Source: Carnegiea gigantea
Lineage: Eukaryota; Streptophyta; Magnoliopsida; Caryophyllales; Cactaceae
Reading direction: 5' to 3'
Length of the DNA: 64,000 nucleotides
Assembly (NCBI GenBank): GCA_029747015.1
Contig: JAKOGI010000111.1
Location: 62,001 to 126,000, forward strand
The position numbers and the translations under genes were made by a program. Under the pieces are notes generated by a model. The model did not search any database. It was not told the DNA's origin and saw only the letters and a list, made by a program, of their open reading frames with translations. This document shows positions 24,401-37,030 of this stretch, in pieces (the stretch's first letter is position 1; the number at the start of each line of letters is the position of its first letter).

Positions 24401-27400
24401 CTTGAGATGTTCCATGAGAGATTGGCAGGTTGGAAGTCTAAGTTTTTGTCCAGAGAGGTATACCGAACCTTTTGCAAAGCACTTTGTGTAATGACTGGAG
24501 TCTGCCTATCGACTTCATGTTTTTATTTACTATTCCACCTAGCATTGCTACTCGGTTAGGGAAAGTCATGAGAGACTTTCTACAGAATACCAATGATAAT
24601 GGTAATGGCCTTCATTGGGTCAATCGGGATGAAGTATGTCGTTCTAAAAAAGAGGGAGGAGTTGGCATATGACCTCTTCACGTTATAATGAAGCTTTGAA
24701 GACCAAGTGGCTGTGGAGGTTTTGCTATGTGGAAAAATGTGATCACGACAAAATATGGGATTGATGAGTTGGGTTGGTGGAGTAAGAAGAGTTCTTATTC
24801 TCACGGAGTTGGTTTTTGGAAATCTAATTAAGCAGGTCTTGAATGTTTCAAATCTTTAGTGCATTTTGAGGTGAAGGATGACTCAAGGGTTTTATTCTGG
24901 TATGATGTTTGGTGTGGGGATTGACCTTTAAAGAATCAATTTTCTGATCTTGTTAGGATGGCTCGTTTAAAGTATGCCACGGTACAAGTAGTAGTCTCTT
25001 GGAATGGTGACATTAGTCATTGAAATTTGACTTTTGTAAGGAGGCTTAATGATTGGGAAGAGGATAATATTTATAGTTTGTTATCCTCACTTGCTGGCAA
25101 AGAGGTTTTGACCCAAGGAGATGATGAGATTTTGTGGCCAATAAACTCTAAGGGGTCCTTTACTGTCAAAGAGTGTTTGTTCCACACACTTTGAAGTGTT
25201 GGATGGTTGAGATTTTGTTGCCAAGTCCCATTTGGAAGTCTAAAGCTCTCACAAAAGTGTGTTTCTTTGCTTGGCGGCCATCATAGGCAAGATTCCTATG
25301 AAAGACATGCTTAAAAGGAGAAATTTTAGCGGTCCAAGTAGATGCCTTATGTGTTTGGAAGAGGAAGAAACTGTGGATCATCTCCTTGTGCATTGTTAGT
25401 GGGTATCTTCGCTTTGGGATTTATCTCTCTCTCTCTCTCTCTCATGGGGGTTAGTTGCATTCAACCTTCTAATGTGAGAGGTGTGGTAGTGGCTTGGAGG
25501 AGAAGGATGAAGAGGAGTTGGGTCCTTGGAGTTTGGAATATGGTTCCTTTAGCTTTTTGGTGGGCTACTTAGAAGGAGAGAAATTGACATATTTATGAGG
25601 ACAAAGCCTTGTTGTTTCAAGATTTTAAGCTCTATTTTTTGAGGTTGTCTTATAGTTGGAGTGTCGGGTCATTGGTAACAAAACTTTGAACCTTTTGGGT
25701 TTTGTAGATTGCATTATTGATGAGAGCTTAAGGGCATAATGTTTTTGTATTTGCCTTTTGTACATATATGACATCCCCTTGGTGTCCTTTTAATATACCT
25801 GTTCAGTACTTATCAAAAGAAAAGAAAAGTACTCGATCCTGGGAGAGTCACTATTAGCCTGCCTTGGATTGAGGTATAGTAGTTACCTCTATTATGTCAT
25901 GTTTTTATATATAGTAATTGCCACCTGTTTTTAGTATTTCATTGTTTCATTCCCTTCTGTCTATCGTTAGTTTTCAACTTTTAAGTGTTTCTTCAAAATC
26001 TTTTGTGTGGGTCTCTTAAAATCAGCCTTTGCACGGGCAAAGATGCCTGGAGAGGTTGCCTACATCTTGATTTCTCCATACCCCTCGAAAGCGGGACCCG
26101 AATTGCGAGGGGTTGTTGTTTTTAACACTTGAACTTGTTAGTACCCAGTTACCCATTACAATATCCAAATCCATCATAAAACGTAGAGTCTGGACTCTGG
26201 TGACAAAATAATTAATAATTAAAGTAAATACACCAACAATATCTAGAACTAGTATGTATCAGTTATTAGGGGTTTTGACACCCTTACATGAGATGTTATG
26301 CAGTATGTCCATTTCAAAATATCAACACAATTTGGTTAATACTTTATTCTTGTCTACATAAAGGAAATGCAATGTCTATAAGCATGGAACTGATGTAGAT
26401 GGTGGAGTTTGTGTGATTTGCGTGGGACCTTATTTTGGGAGTTACCCTTGAAGTTAAACTATTTTGAATAATAGGAGTATATGACAGTGTGGAGAACGGA
26501 TTGTTTGTAGTTGGCCAAAGTGTCTTTTGGCTGCTAGCAACTTCATTTTAGCTGTCATTTGCCCTTTCCCTTTATCTTTTCCTCCTTTTTTAAAGGAATA
26601 GGTGGAGCATCCTTCTCAGGTTGTGGGGAGTGAATTTATTTCAAATTGAAATTTAAGATTGATGTCTAGTAGTTCCGTATCTACTCCTAAGGTTAGCTCC
26701 TATGGTGTTGTTTCTTTTTTTTTTTTTTGGGGGGGGGGGGGTTAAGGTAAAATAAGTGTTGGGATATTTCGAGTATAAACTAAAAGCCGCAAGCGTACAG
26801 CTTTCGCTGTAGTACTTGAGGGTTATGTCCTCGGGGACGAGGATAAGATTAAGGTCACAATCTAATTCATTCTTAAACTAACTAAAACAACAATCAACTA
26901 AACATACCAATTGCACGAAAAGGTAATCTAATTCATTACTGTCTCTCACATAATCTCATAAGGCCTAACAAACTTAAATAGAGCAAACTCAACTACAGTT
27001 CATTACATTATCTAAACAAAGAAACAAAAGTTAAGAGCAAACAGCAAGTGGGACCGGGGCTTCCTTTCCTTGCCAAACTAAGTTCAATCCCCCCTCAAAA
27101 TGCTGATAATTGAGCAGAATCAACTTAAAAACCCCCAGGCCAAGAAAACAGAGCAACAAAACAGAGAACATGGAACGAGGAATGCATTAGAGCGCCATCA
27201 ACGAAAGCATAAGCTGTAAGCAAAAAACTCACCACTATACTACAAGCACAACCTAAAACCAAGCTTAAGCTTGTAATCATAACAGAGCAACAACAGAACT
27301 GAAACAGAGCACAAGAAACAGGGCAGGTAAAAGGTGGATTCGACATCCCAGATTGAAACAGAAGAGTAGAAGCAGAATACTGAGCAGAATTAACTCAATC

Positions 27401-30400
27401 CATTCATAATCGAAGCATAAACCAAACAAATAGAACAAAGAAAATGAAGCAGCGACCTCAGATTATTCAACTAAGGATGATCTGAAGTTGAGCTCCAGTA
27501 ATGGTGAGGAAGGCAGCTCCAAAACAAGTGAATAACAACCCTTCAACCGTAAGCCCTCAAAATCAAGCTTGAAACATTGAAATCTAGAATAGCCATTGAA
27601 AATACAACTCGGACCCTACACATCTAAAAAGTAAAACGAAACTTATAAGAAACCTCAAATTCAGCCTGAAATTGTAAGATACAAATTCGAATCTTATACT
27701 CGAAATCCAAAATAAATGAAAACAGGAGCAAACCCTAGATTGCTAGAGCTGAGATTAAAACGCAAGAAATCTGAAAACAAAACTAACCAAATCCTAAAAA
27801 TTGAAACGAAAATGCGTCTGAATTTCGAGAAAAATGATTGCCAAAATTAAACTAACTAAACCTAAAGATTTCCTAACCAAACTTAAAACCTGGATTACCT
27901 CTTTCAATCGCCGCTAGCTTGATTATATACCCGAGCCCAACTTCAATCACGGCCATCGATTTCGCCCAGACGTGGATGGTGGAGATGAGGTGATGTGCTG
28001 GCGGTATGTGGAACGTCGATGGTGGGCCGTGTGGTGTGCTGGTAGTGTGTGGTGGTGGATGAGGATGTCGAAGATGGAGGAGAGATGAGTTAGAGAGAGA
28101 GATGAGATCGAGAATGGGGGTTGGGGTTTCCTCCTGGCTGTTCTGGGTGTCTGGGAACCGAAAAGAGGAGAGAGAAAAGGAGATTAGGGGGGGGGGAAGC
28201 ACGTGCCAGGCACGTGATGAGCTGGGGTTTTAGGTTTTTACTTTTATTTTTTTTCTTTTCTTTGGACTAAACAAGATGTTGGGCCTAGCAATTCGGGTCG
28301 GGTTTGAGTCAAGTCGGCCCAAATCTTCATTTCCGGCATTTTCATCATTTTTCTTGCATTTTTCCACATTTATTCTCATTTTGTTCAAAACCTACAAAAC
28401 AAAATAAAATCAAATAAAAACCTAAAAATAACGATTATAATGAGCATAAAACAGGTGTAAAAGTACCGTAAAAATGACACATTTTTAGCACGAACAATAA
28501 GTATACCAAATAAAAAGATCCAGGGATGGCTGCAAGGAAAACATCCTACTAAAGACTATGTACAACCAGCATGCAATCAGAGCTGAGGAGCAAGAGTTTT
28601 CCTTATCCCAAAAATAAAGAATCTTGATGAAGTTGTCTTTTATGCGCGGAAGGGATGATTTTTCGCTCATGAAGATTCTTTCTGTTTCTTTCTCTCCAAA
28701 TGGTGAAAGCCAAGGCCGCCTTCTTGTTTCAATGAAGTTTTGTTGGGATGCTTACTAGCGCTTTTGTAACCATTATACTTGTTTTGGAGTCAGACAACAA
28801 ATTTTTGTCGAGTGAAATATTGGGAAAGAAAATTAATCAATATAAATTTGATGGCAGCAGCTTTGCTTTATTGTTTTGTATCAAGCTCCTTGCTTTGCAC
28901 GAGGAAAATCTCCCCGTGAGCATCTTTTTCTATTTAAAAGAGAGATACCATTATGGAAGTTAAAAGGAAAAGAAGCATTGTACAAAGACATTGATTGCAG
29001 TCCATTCGAAGGTTGTTGGCGAACTCATCTATTTTGATGCAAATATATAAAGCTCCTTGTTGTCTTAGAAGTGCTAAATTTTGATATGCTTAATTTGTTT
29101 AAGATGTGTCTAAACTCCGTCAGAAACCCTCTCGTCTTCTAGGGAATCCAAGATAGCACAACAAATAACCTGAATGACCTGTGGGTTAACTTCTCTTCCA
29201 AATGAACTCGAACCCAAACATATGATCCTTGTCAAATTTGACCACAACACAAGCTGAGGAAAGCCTAATTGGCTCCAAGCTAACCCCATGGGAACTCTAG
29301 CACATGGACAACGAAGCAATAGATGTCTAATGAGTTCAATATCCCTTTTGCATGGGCTATGTATTTGCCAAGATTTTCAGCCATGGTCCAAGGGGGATTC
29401 TATTACCATAGAACTCTAGCAAATATAGTCATGGATTTGGATCACATTTGCTCATTTGCAAAGATTTTCAGCCAGAAAATTAGGAATGGCCAAGTAACTG
29501 AGAGTTGACTTCCTAGAGAACTTTAGCAAACGGATGATGAGACTATAGTGATTAATGGAGTCCTCACCTTTGTGCACATAAAGCACTTACTCGCAAGATT
29601 TTTCACCCTGTTAGAGATCAGCTCACATCCAGCTTTTGGAGATGGAGCTTCCTGGATGATTTCATGGTAATTATACTTCAAAATTATCTTCTCTATGGAG
29701 CTGTTCTCTGAGTATGGAGCAGTTGTTTTTTTTTTTTTTTTTGAACTTTTTTTTGGGGGGGGGGGGGGGGAGGAGGGTAGGGTGCAGAAGGTCAAATTTT
29801 CTCCCACTTTGGGCCCTGAGCATCTTGTCGTTCTTGCATACAACTGAGCTAAGGAATTTCCCCTCCCCTTTATGTGGTACAAAACCTACTACGGCTTCTA
29901 GGATACTTATGCCAAGGAAGGAACCATTCCACACTTAACTCTTCAAACTCGTGATCAAGGTATTGAAAAGGCAGAACTGGATCAAAGCATGCAAGCTGCC
30001 AACTCTCAAACTCAGTTTTTGTTCCCATTTTCAAGCATGGTTCTATCCATTGTCTTTGGAGGGCATCTTTCTTGGTGATTCCATGGCTTCCTTAGGACAA
30101 GTTCTATTTTGGTGGACTCCTTACGAGATGTTGAACGAATTCTAACTAAATATATATCATAGAGATTGTTGACAGCAAAGTGGATGGTTTGATCAATTTG
30201 GTTCTATTATGCTCGGTTTTGAAAATTGGCCTTATTTGCCATTCAAAATGTGATTTACACCTGGTTTTGTTGTTTAGGATGTCGGTTAACATCCTGAGGA
30301 AGCTACTCATGCAGGAAATCAAATGCAAATGCACTTTTGGCTCGAAAACAACTTTGTGCAAAATCACTGTTCTGTGGGTTGATTAGTTCTATTCGATTAA

Positions 30401-33400
30401 CCCGAGATTAATGAGTCATTGATTTTCTTCTAATCTAACCAACCAGCGCTAATCAGCTAGAAAGACTTAGGGGACATCCGAGCCAAGCCCATGTGAATAA
30501 ATCATCCTTAAACTAAACTTGAACCAATAATGCAAGTGCGAGAGAAATGTACTCTTCACTACTATAGGCCAAACAAAAAAAATGCTGCCCTTTCTTTCTT
30601 TGGCCACGTGCATACGATTTTCTTGAAACTTAGTGTATTTATGTTAAGCTTATGTTTAAGCTATTTGCAGCGAGCATGTATTTATCTTTTATGTTGATAA
30701 AATTTGCTAGCCAATCATGGTATGTAATTAACTTTGTCTAAAGCTAGCCTGGAGGCTTCCTAATGACTAATGAGCCTCGGTAGTCTGTTAAGGAAGCTGA
30801 ATCTTGTATATGTCAGCCTCTTTTCATTTTATTTTTATGGATTCTCCTAGAATGAAAAAGCTGGCTGCTGCAAATCTACCCTAAAATCTCTATAACCCAA
30901 ATGGAAATTAATTTAAGCTTAGAATGAATTCTATAAAACGAATTCGATGGCTGTGCTTATGACTTGGTGGGAGGTTTCCTTAGCTTGAGTGGTGGCATGG
31001 CTTTAATCCCTTACATATCCAAGCGATTCATCCCTTAAGCACTCTAAATACCTAGATTCATCAACCTCCTCCAGAAGACAATGTGAGTTAGGATCGAGAT
31101 TGTAGGCTCACCAAAGGATTCAAAATGCGGTTTTGGTCGCGGTATGAAAAAATCGCTCTAATGCAGCAATCGCGTTCCATGCCATAGCTAAAATGCAGTT
31201 GCCCAACTCAAAACCTTTCCGGTGCGTCTGCGTTGTCGCTGAACGGCCACATTTTGAATCCATGGCTCACACATCAAAGATCAGGCCTTGAGCACTCTCT
31301 CGGACCATACAACTCGTTTAACATGTTTTTCAAGTAATCAAGTCCAGGGGTGAGGTACTTATACTTTAGTGTAATATCATTTATGGCTCAGCTAGCTGTC
31401 AACATACATACTGGTGGAAGCTTGCATCCTTCTTTTTGGTCAACTAAGGCCAGAACAAAACATTAGCAGACTCTCCCTAATGTAACCTCTATCTTGGACT
31501 TGGCATTGAAGCGCTTTGGTTTCCATAGGGTTACACTTGTAGGTTGTTTATTTATTTATTTATTGTTGTTTTTAATATGTTGTGGTAAGGAAGCTCAAGG
31601 TTATGCATTTTTGGTGCCTAATTCCTCTTAAAGAGGGTAATCCTTGGGTTAAATCATTGGGGCGTGCATGTCTGTACTTATGAATGAGAGCCTGAACTAG
31701 ATTATGCAAGGGTTTCTCTTCCTCTCCTTTTCCCACCACAAGCAGGGCATAAACCAGCATGCCCTTATGGATTTCTCAAGGTGTGCTCCACTGAACTAGA
31801 AGGCTATCTGACTTGTATTTCACACTCAACTTGTTTTGTGGAAAGTTTGATCTGGGAATGGGGTGAGGGAGTAAGTGTGAGGCTTTGGCCCTTGGCTTCA
31901 AGGATCCAAGTTTGTAATAGTCCGTGGTGAGCTCATCCCTTTCAAATTGCTTTTGAGCCATTAGAGTGATTATGCCCACGGATAAGAGATGTTGGGATCT
32001 TGAGTTTGTCCATCAAATATATTGAAGCAACATTAGTGCAACTTCTCCAATATTCTGATGGAAAACCTTACCCTCCTGGTGCAATGAAGTAGGTACACAA
32101 TTATGATGAATGAATGAAACTGAATATCAAAATATTTTATCAATATTTAGTTTCCTAATCTATTAGGATAAAAATATATCACCTAATATTATGTTAATAG
32201 ACTAGAAAACTAAATGTTGATAAAATGTCACTAAATATCCTTGTTTTGGCTATCTTAAAATATGATTAAAAAAATACCTACAAAAATAATAAAATAATAC
32301 AAAAGATCTCCAATATCAAAATATTCTAATTTTGATCTCTAGTATCAAAATATTCTAATTTCCTAAATATTTTTACCCATCCTTTACTCTTATTCTGCAT
32401 CTCTAAATTTCCAATTCTGCCTGAAAGAAATTATTTGTTTGTGCATACTACATCAGCAGATGTTTATGTTGATCAACTGCTTTGACTGTATGAAGCTCTT
32501 TTGCTATGGGAGAATGCACTCTGAGCAATCTCCCTTGCCTTCTTCCCACAAGTTTAGAAAGGGGCTTAATGGCTTATTCATGTTTTGTTAGGGTAGCAAA
32601 GATTTGGAAAAAGGAAGAAGTCCTTTTTAGCCTCTTTCCTGAAGGGCTTTATGGTTAGTCGCAACAAGTGTGTAGGCAGATGTGGAGGACCTTTCTTCTT
32701 GGGTTGAATGGTTGAGCCTGTCAAGTGTGAGTGAATTGGGTCGTAGTCATAGGTGAGTTGTCAGGCAGTAGTCATGTCTCCATGCACAAAACTAGACGTA
32801 AATTGCATAAGTGTAAGCATTATGCGACAAGCTGAACCCTTAAACAAGGCAAACGGTGTGTCTTTCAACCTATCTTTCATAACTCATAAGCACCCTCTGA
32901 GTTATGGGAGGATAACATAACTGCTGTCGTTAGTGACAATGCCAATATTTCCTACCAGTTTCATCAGTTTCAAGTTGGGGTGGACTTGATTCAGACACAT
33001 CATTACCTATACAAATAATCAACATCGCTGATAAGATGTCATAGGATCTATCTCGCCGTTAGTGGGATATTTACTTTGATGTCTTATTAATGACTAGGTT
33101 ATCCTTGAATTCGGGAGCAAGCTTGCCGGCCCTCCCTTCCTGTATTCCCCATATCCCTTATCATCTCTGCTTTCGATACGTCTTTTAAATTTGGGAACAT
33201 TATTTGCTAATGTAATGATGCTGTCATCATCATGACCTTGATTAACGCTATCATAATGCCTACAATCTTCTTTATGAGGATCATGCCGCTGCTTGCCCCT
33301 ACTATCATCTTGCTATCTGTATGTTCTCTGCTATGTTCGTCATGACAAAACCATAGTTACTGGATTTGCTTCAAACCCCCAATTACTGCAAACTGGATCG

Positions 33401-36400
33401 TGTGTCCCAAACGTGGTTGGCACACTGATTCGCTATGGGTCGCGTACAAATTGGTGGCGTAGAGTGTCCCGATTTGTGATGCGTTGTACAAGAAATGATA
33501 ATGTTAGAACTTGCAGATGAAAAGTCACTGAAATGAGGTGACGTGGAAGAATATGAAGAAGTGGATGGAGCAGAAGTGCAGGGCGTATGAAAACGAAATG
33601 GGAACCTGAGATTAGGTGATGAAGCTTTCAAAGAAGCAGGAGTCGTCGAAGATGAAGTGCAACGATATGGCCATTTTTACTTTGGGCCCTCGCCCCCCCT
33701 TTCAGTGATTTTACTAATTGAAAGGGGCTAGGTTTTTTTTTCAAATTTTTGAAAGGGCCAAAAGATTATAGGTTCGGATGGGCCTTCAGATATGCCCATA
33801 TTCTTTTTGTACACATGAGCTGAATATGTCTTCTAACCATTTATGAGATATTAGGATCACATAAAATAAATATTACTCTACTTTCCCAAAAAATTTAGCA
33901 CCTGAAGAAAAACCAACCCCGCGTATCAGATTCTGTCGTAAGTGGCATATTGCGTACCCGAATTCGTCGGACGTACCGGAGTGTACCGTGATCTAGTCAA
34001 CTATGGGCGAAATGAGATGCCCACTCTCTCCATCATCCTGTTTCCATCCCTAGGTTAAGGATAACCTTGTTACGACTTTTCTTCATGATTGATTTGATAG
34101 GACTCTCTGTACGTCAGATTTTTTTCACTTTTTTTTTTTGGGGGGGGGGGGGGACCCGGGGGGGGGGGGGATGAGGCATCTGCTTTGGTATCTAGTTGGA
34201 TAAATCTCTGGTAATGATGGCCAGGCCTATCTGAGAGGGTGGCAATTTAAGTAGGTTGTACAGGCATGGACAGCATGCAATCAGTATGGACTTTGTTTTT
34301 AATCACAATGTTCCTCATTGATAGTATTGTCCATTATCCAAACATTCTGACTATTCACATCTCAAATATAGTCGCGCATACCTTTGTCATTCACTAAATA
34401 AACCAAATAATTTTTAGCATTAGGGCATTAGGAGCCTAACCATTAAAGGTCTTGGTTGACATACCAAATTACCAAATGTTTATCATCTTTATGGTCATGG
34501 CTCCAAGGTAGTTTTTATTTTTTTCTTTCCCACTCCTCTACTTCACTTAGCTTGTCAATATTTTCCAAGTAGCTTTTGCCAGGTCATGCACCTTGCATGT
34601 AAGTGACATCTTAAGCTAGTCATTCATGGTCATAAGTAACAGTTCTCTACATTAATGGCGTCAATAAGTGTAAGTTGCTTTCTCCCTTTCTTATAGTGTA
34701 GTTTAAATGTTTAAAGTATTAATGGTTTTTATGTTTAGTTGCTAAACTTTTTAGGTTGGAAACATAAGTGCGTTAACTTCGAAACTATTAGAAAGACATT
34801 AACAAGAGCAAAATATCTGGCTGGTTGGAGAACATTTTGGAGAGGCCTCAGATTAGTTCCGTGAATGGGCTTGTTAGGCTGTGTTAAACTCCTTTTCTTT
34901 ACTCGTTTTGATGCTAGCCAGAGGGGAATAAGCAAACTGAGCGGCAGAATGCGAACTAAAATGGAATGAGTAATAAGCCTGAAATAGCAAAGCTCCAGTG
35001 ACTTAGCTGATCCCTCTTGTGAGGCTGTTTGGATGTCACTGCCCAGTCTTTTAAGCCATAACAACCTCAAGTCCAGGTTCAGGGATTTGAGACTGGCAAT
35101 TTGAGCAATCGGGTAGTGTTTTAAACTGGATTCTTGCCAGATGGGGAAAGCTTTGGTTTGGAACCGACTGCAGGGAGGAGAAAATGCAGCATGGGGAAAT
35201 TTTAGTCGATTGGATGAATTCAACTTGGGGAAACTTGGTGGATTGGTGATGAGTTATTACGATTTACAGTCGGAGAACAATAAGTTTCCACAGGGATGGT
35301 GATAATGAAAGTTTGGCTGGTAATGCGTGACTAGAGTACTATACTAGGGTAGGTGATAGTAGTTCCAAGCTCCAACAGTTCTGGGCAGCAGTTTTGTGGA
35401 TTGAATTTGTGTCTCAGTTTCGAGCGATTCTGAAGTATATGCATATAGTTTTTTCCCCCATGAGCAAAGTATTTCTTTGAGCATGCTGCATCCATAGGTG
35501 TTGCCGTACGGAACCAACTTCTCAGAAAAATAGAACAATATAAATTTCCTTTACTGGGAAATTCTGCGTCTTAATATTGCCATATGCCTCTCATATTAAC
35601 CTTAGGTGCCACTCTTTTTTCTTCTCTTTCTTGCTTTTTTTGGGGGGGGGGGGGGAATGATTACCTGAAAGGCCAGTAGATCATCAAGGGTAGCCAGGTT
35701 TTTCATAGAATATGCATTTTCCCCGATTACTTCCAATTCTGTGCACAAGGTTTATATGTTCACATTTTCCAGTCCTCTTATACACAATCTGGAAAGGGAC
35801 TTCTGAGTGACTGTCCCCTGAAAGTTGCGACATTTCCAGCTTTTATTGGAATCAGGAGATTTCCAGTAGAAGAGAATTTTCGCCATTGCTAGCATTAGTG
35901 TCCTCTGATTACCTCAGTATATGTGACCTTCAACCACTACCCTAACGAGGGAGATGTTTCTTATGCAAACATCGTATGTGCATTTACTGGGGGAGGTAGG
36001 TCACTAATAGAATGAGGTGCAGGTACAGCTGGACAAGACTTGTACTGGAAATGAAGTGGTCCTCTCTATGAGCTCTCTGCTCTGGTTGGAAATAGTATCC
36101 ATCTGTACGTTCATATTAGCTTAAGACGTCATAGGAACAATTTTCTGAACATCAATGTGGTGTGTATGTCCAGAATCCATTCTTATTGAATGAAATTTGC
36201 AGATATCGGTAAAATACTATGGATATGTTGCTGTTCGTTATTTCTTATAAGTTCCGAGCAGATGTTGTATTGTCAGTGTGTACCGACTTCTGAGTTTTGA
36301 CCATCTAATTTTAGGCTGTTTCAGAAACAAGAGGGCATACCCCTTGATGTTAGAGATGCTTGAGAATGCACATGACATTGGCACCCCGGGATTACTTAAT

Positions 36401-36614
36401 ACCTAGACATGATTGAGCCCTGTTATTAGTGTGTACTGAGTACCGACCAACCTCTGAGTTTTGGCAATGTTATTTTTAGGCTGTTTCAGAACAGGGCATA
36501 GCCCGTGTTGATGTTATCTGATACAGATGCTTTAGAATGCACACGACATTGCAGAGAACAGCCAAATCTCTGTATGGCATGATAACCGGGGGGACAGTTA
36601 AAACTTCATATTAG

Positions 36615-36648
<34 letters not shown>

Positions 36649-37030
36649 GGGAAACCTCTTTGTTTGCCATGTGCGAGTCTATAGACATCTGTATCCCCCT
36701 AGACCTCTCTTTAACAGGGCCATATTGGGATTGTTATTGTTAGTGTACGCCCCCCCCCCCCCCCCCCCAAAAAAAAAACAAACTTCTGTGGCGTTACCTG
36801 CAATGGCATGCAACCTACTCCCATGGCTTTTTGCTAAGATTTTTCTCCTATCTCTAATATTACCCCAGCCGGCTGCTTCAGGCAAGGGAAAGCCAACCAA
36901 GCTGGCAAAGCGGAAGCATCAAATTGGGGCTTTGTACTTTGATCTGAGGCAGAAGGAAATGGAGCTTGCAGAGCGGCGTGCCAAAGGCCTGCTCACTAAA
37001 GCTGAAACTCAAGCAAAGTACGGGTGGTGA
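20409..37030 (+). CDS. PRCC-like proline-rich nuclear protein, two exons (join 20409-21467, 36869-37030)
   Basis: The joined product is 406 aa. It starts with an acidic N-terminus (SSDEEDD), followed by a Ser/Pro-rich region with four F-S-S-L/M-P motifs (residues 38-46, 55-64, 96-106, 166-176). Next come an Asp/Glu-rich stretch at about 135-150 leading into KKKRR, and a Gly/Tyr-rich stretch at about 232-282. The PRCC C-terminal region includes NRPREDQSKLTGIAFGPSYQ (334-353) and, after the intron, KRKHQIGALYFDLRQKEMEL and LTKAETQAKYGW. The ending in QAKYGW is the family hallmark. Animal PRCC is a nuclear protein linked to the mitotic checkpoint (MAD2B) and found with splicing factors; the plant role is largely unstudied. 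The donor CAG|GTATGA and the acceptor TTACCCCAG|CC are both phase 0. The 15.4-kb intron is full of transposon remnants. An additional small exon cannot be excluded, but the family alignment needs none. Confidence 0.85.
22380..22830 (+). mobile_element. RTE-type LINE 3' fragment
   Basis: The plus-strand frame gives IPALLYGLKC, a stop, PIKKT, then IRWICGYATVDRIRNEVIRN, KVKVASI, DKMREIRLIWF and, further on, KGRRRLKKSLNEAII and SSRWRVRIKVLDH. This is the C-terminal part typical of plant RTE-like reverse transcriptases. Several stops interrupt it, and the rest of the element is absent. Confidence 0.7.
22915..25835 (+). mobile_element. Degenerate L1-type LINE (ORF2 reverse transcriptase and zf-RVT)
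   Basis: Fragments in three frames line up as a plant L1 ORF2: an N-terminal linker, FRPISLVGSGYKILAKVFAS (about 23610-23670), a reverse transcriptase palm with [20 protein letters not shown] and SSSRGIRQG (23810-24010), the catalytic box region RLLFRDDTLIFCK (about 24140-24180), and a zf-RVT block with GKIPMKDMLKRRNFSGPSRC, MCLEEEETVDHLLVHC (about 25290-25400). The box normally reads FADD and here reads FRDD. The 5' endonuclease and ORF1 are missing. The 3' end is an A-rich tail at about 25816-25830. Frameshifts and stops show it is dead. Confidence 0.85.
26711..29520 (-). mobile_element. 5'-truncated LINE on the minus strand, split by a solo LTR
   Basis: Right of the solo LTR, minus-strand frames read HLLLRCPCARVPMGLAWSQL (about 29270-29325) and LAFTIWRERNRKNLHERK (about 28660-28720), which are the tail of the zf-RVT region and the C-terminal end of plant LINE ORF2. 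Left of the solo LTR the 3' end continues as CTTATTTTACC followed by a C run and an A run (plus-strand T/G tract 26711-26741). Most of ORF2 and all upstream parts are absent. The insertion of the LTR exactly in the LINE 3' tail gives the relative order of the two events. Confidence 0.6.
26757..28496 (-). mobile_element. Solo LTR with TSD ATAAG in the PRCC intron
   Basis: The LTR starts TGTTGGGATATTTCG and ends AGCACGAACA, with identical ATAAG at 26752-26756 and 28497-28501. Its plus-strand left end (GCCGCAAGCGTAC, then GAGGGTTATGTCCTCGGGGA, then GATTAAGGTCAC) and its right end match the LTRs at 55348-56573 and 60313-61884, so it is a third member of that family. Orientation is taken from those copies. 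There is no internal region. Confidence 0.88.
29711..29900 (-). mobile_element. Possible tRNA-related SINE fragment with C/A tail
   Basis: On the minus strand TTAGCTCAGTTGTATGC resembles a tRNA A box. It is followed, about 95 bases on, by a C run, an A run, GTTC and a longer A run like a retroposon tail. A convincing B box is not present (GGGCCCAAAGTGGG at the expected distance is a poor match), so this could equally be a LINE tail. Confidence 0.25.
29935..36615. other. Remaining PRCC intron sequence, nothing firm
   Basis: No domain, LTR pair or RNA gene was recognised. The longest frame (34735-35223, minus) has no family features. T/G compound tracts occur at 34130-34170 and 35634-35655. 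Confidence 0.45.
36616..36644. repeat. (CA)n microsatellite
   Basis: About 14 CA units form an uninterrupted run in the PRCC intron, about 225 bases before the 3' splice site. Confidence 0.95.
36869..37030 (+). CDS. PRCC-like gene, coding exon 2
   Basis: This exon encodes residues 354-406 and the TGA stop. The acceptor TTACCCCAG|CC is followed by PAASGKGKPTKLAKRKHQIG and the conserved end KAETQAKYGW. The frame continues exon 1 without a split codon. Confidence 0.88.
   Translation, partial: PAASGKGKPTKLAKRKHQIGALYFDLRQKEMELAERRAKGLLTKAETQAKYGW

Larger units (their letters stand above)
21468..36868 (+). other. 15.4-kb phase-0 intron of the PRCC-like gene
   Basis: It is a GT-AG intron. It contains plus-strand LINE remnants (22380-25835), a minus-strand LINE (26711-29520) broken by a solo LTR (26757-28496), several (C)n(A)n or (T)n(G)n tracts and a (CA)n run near the 3' end. 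The polypyrimidine stretch before the acceptor includes TTTTTCTCCTATCTCT. Coding exons recognisable as belonging to this gene were not seen inside. Confidence 0.8.

Noticed and set aside
34735..35223. 162-codon open frame on the minus strand in the PRCC intron
   Set aside because: No family motif, no coding-like bias that I could see, no splice context linking it to another exon.
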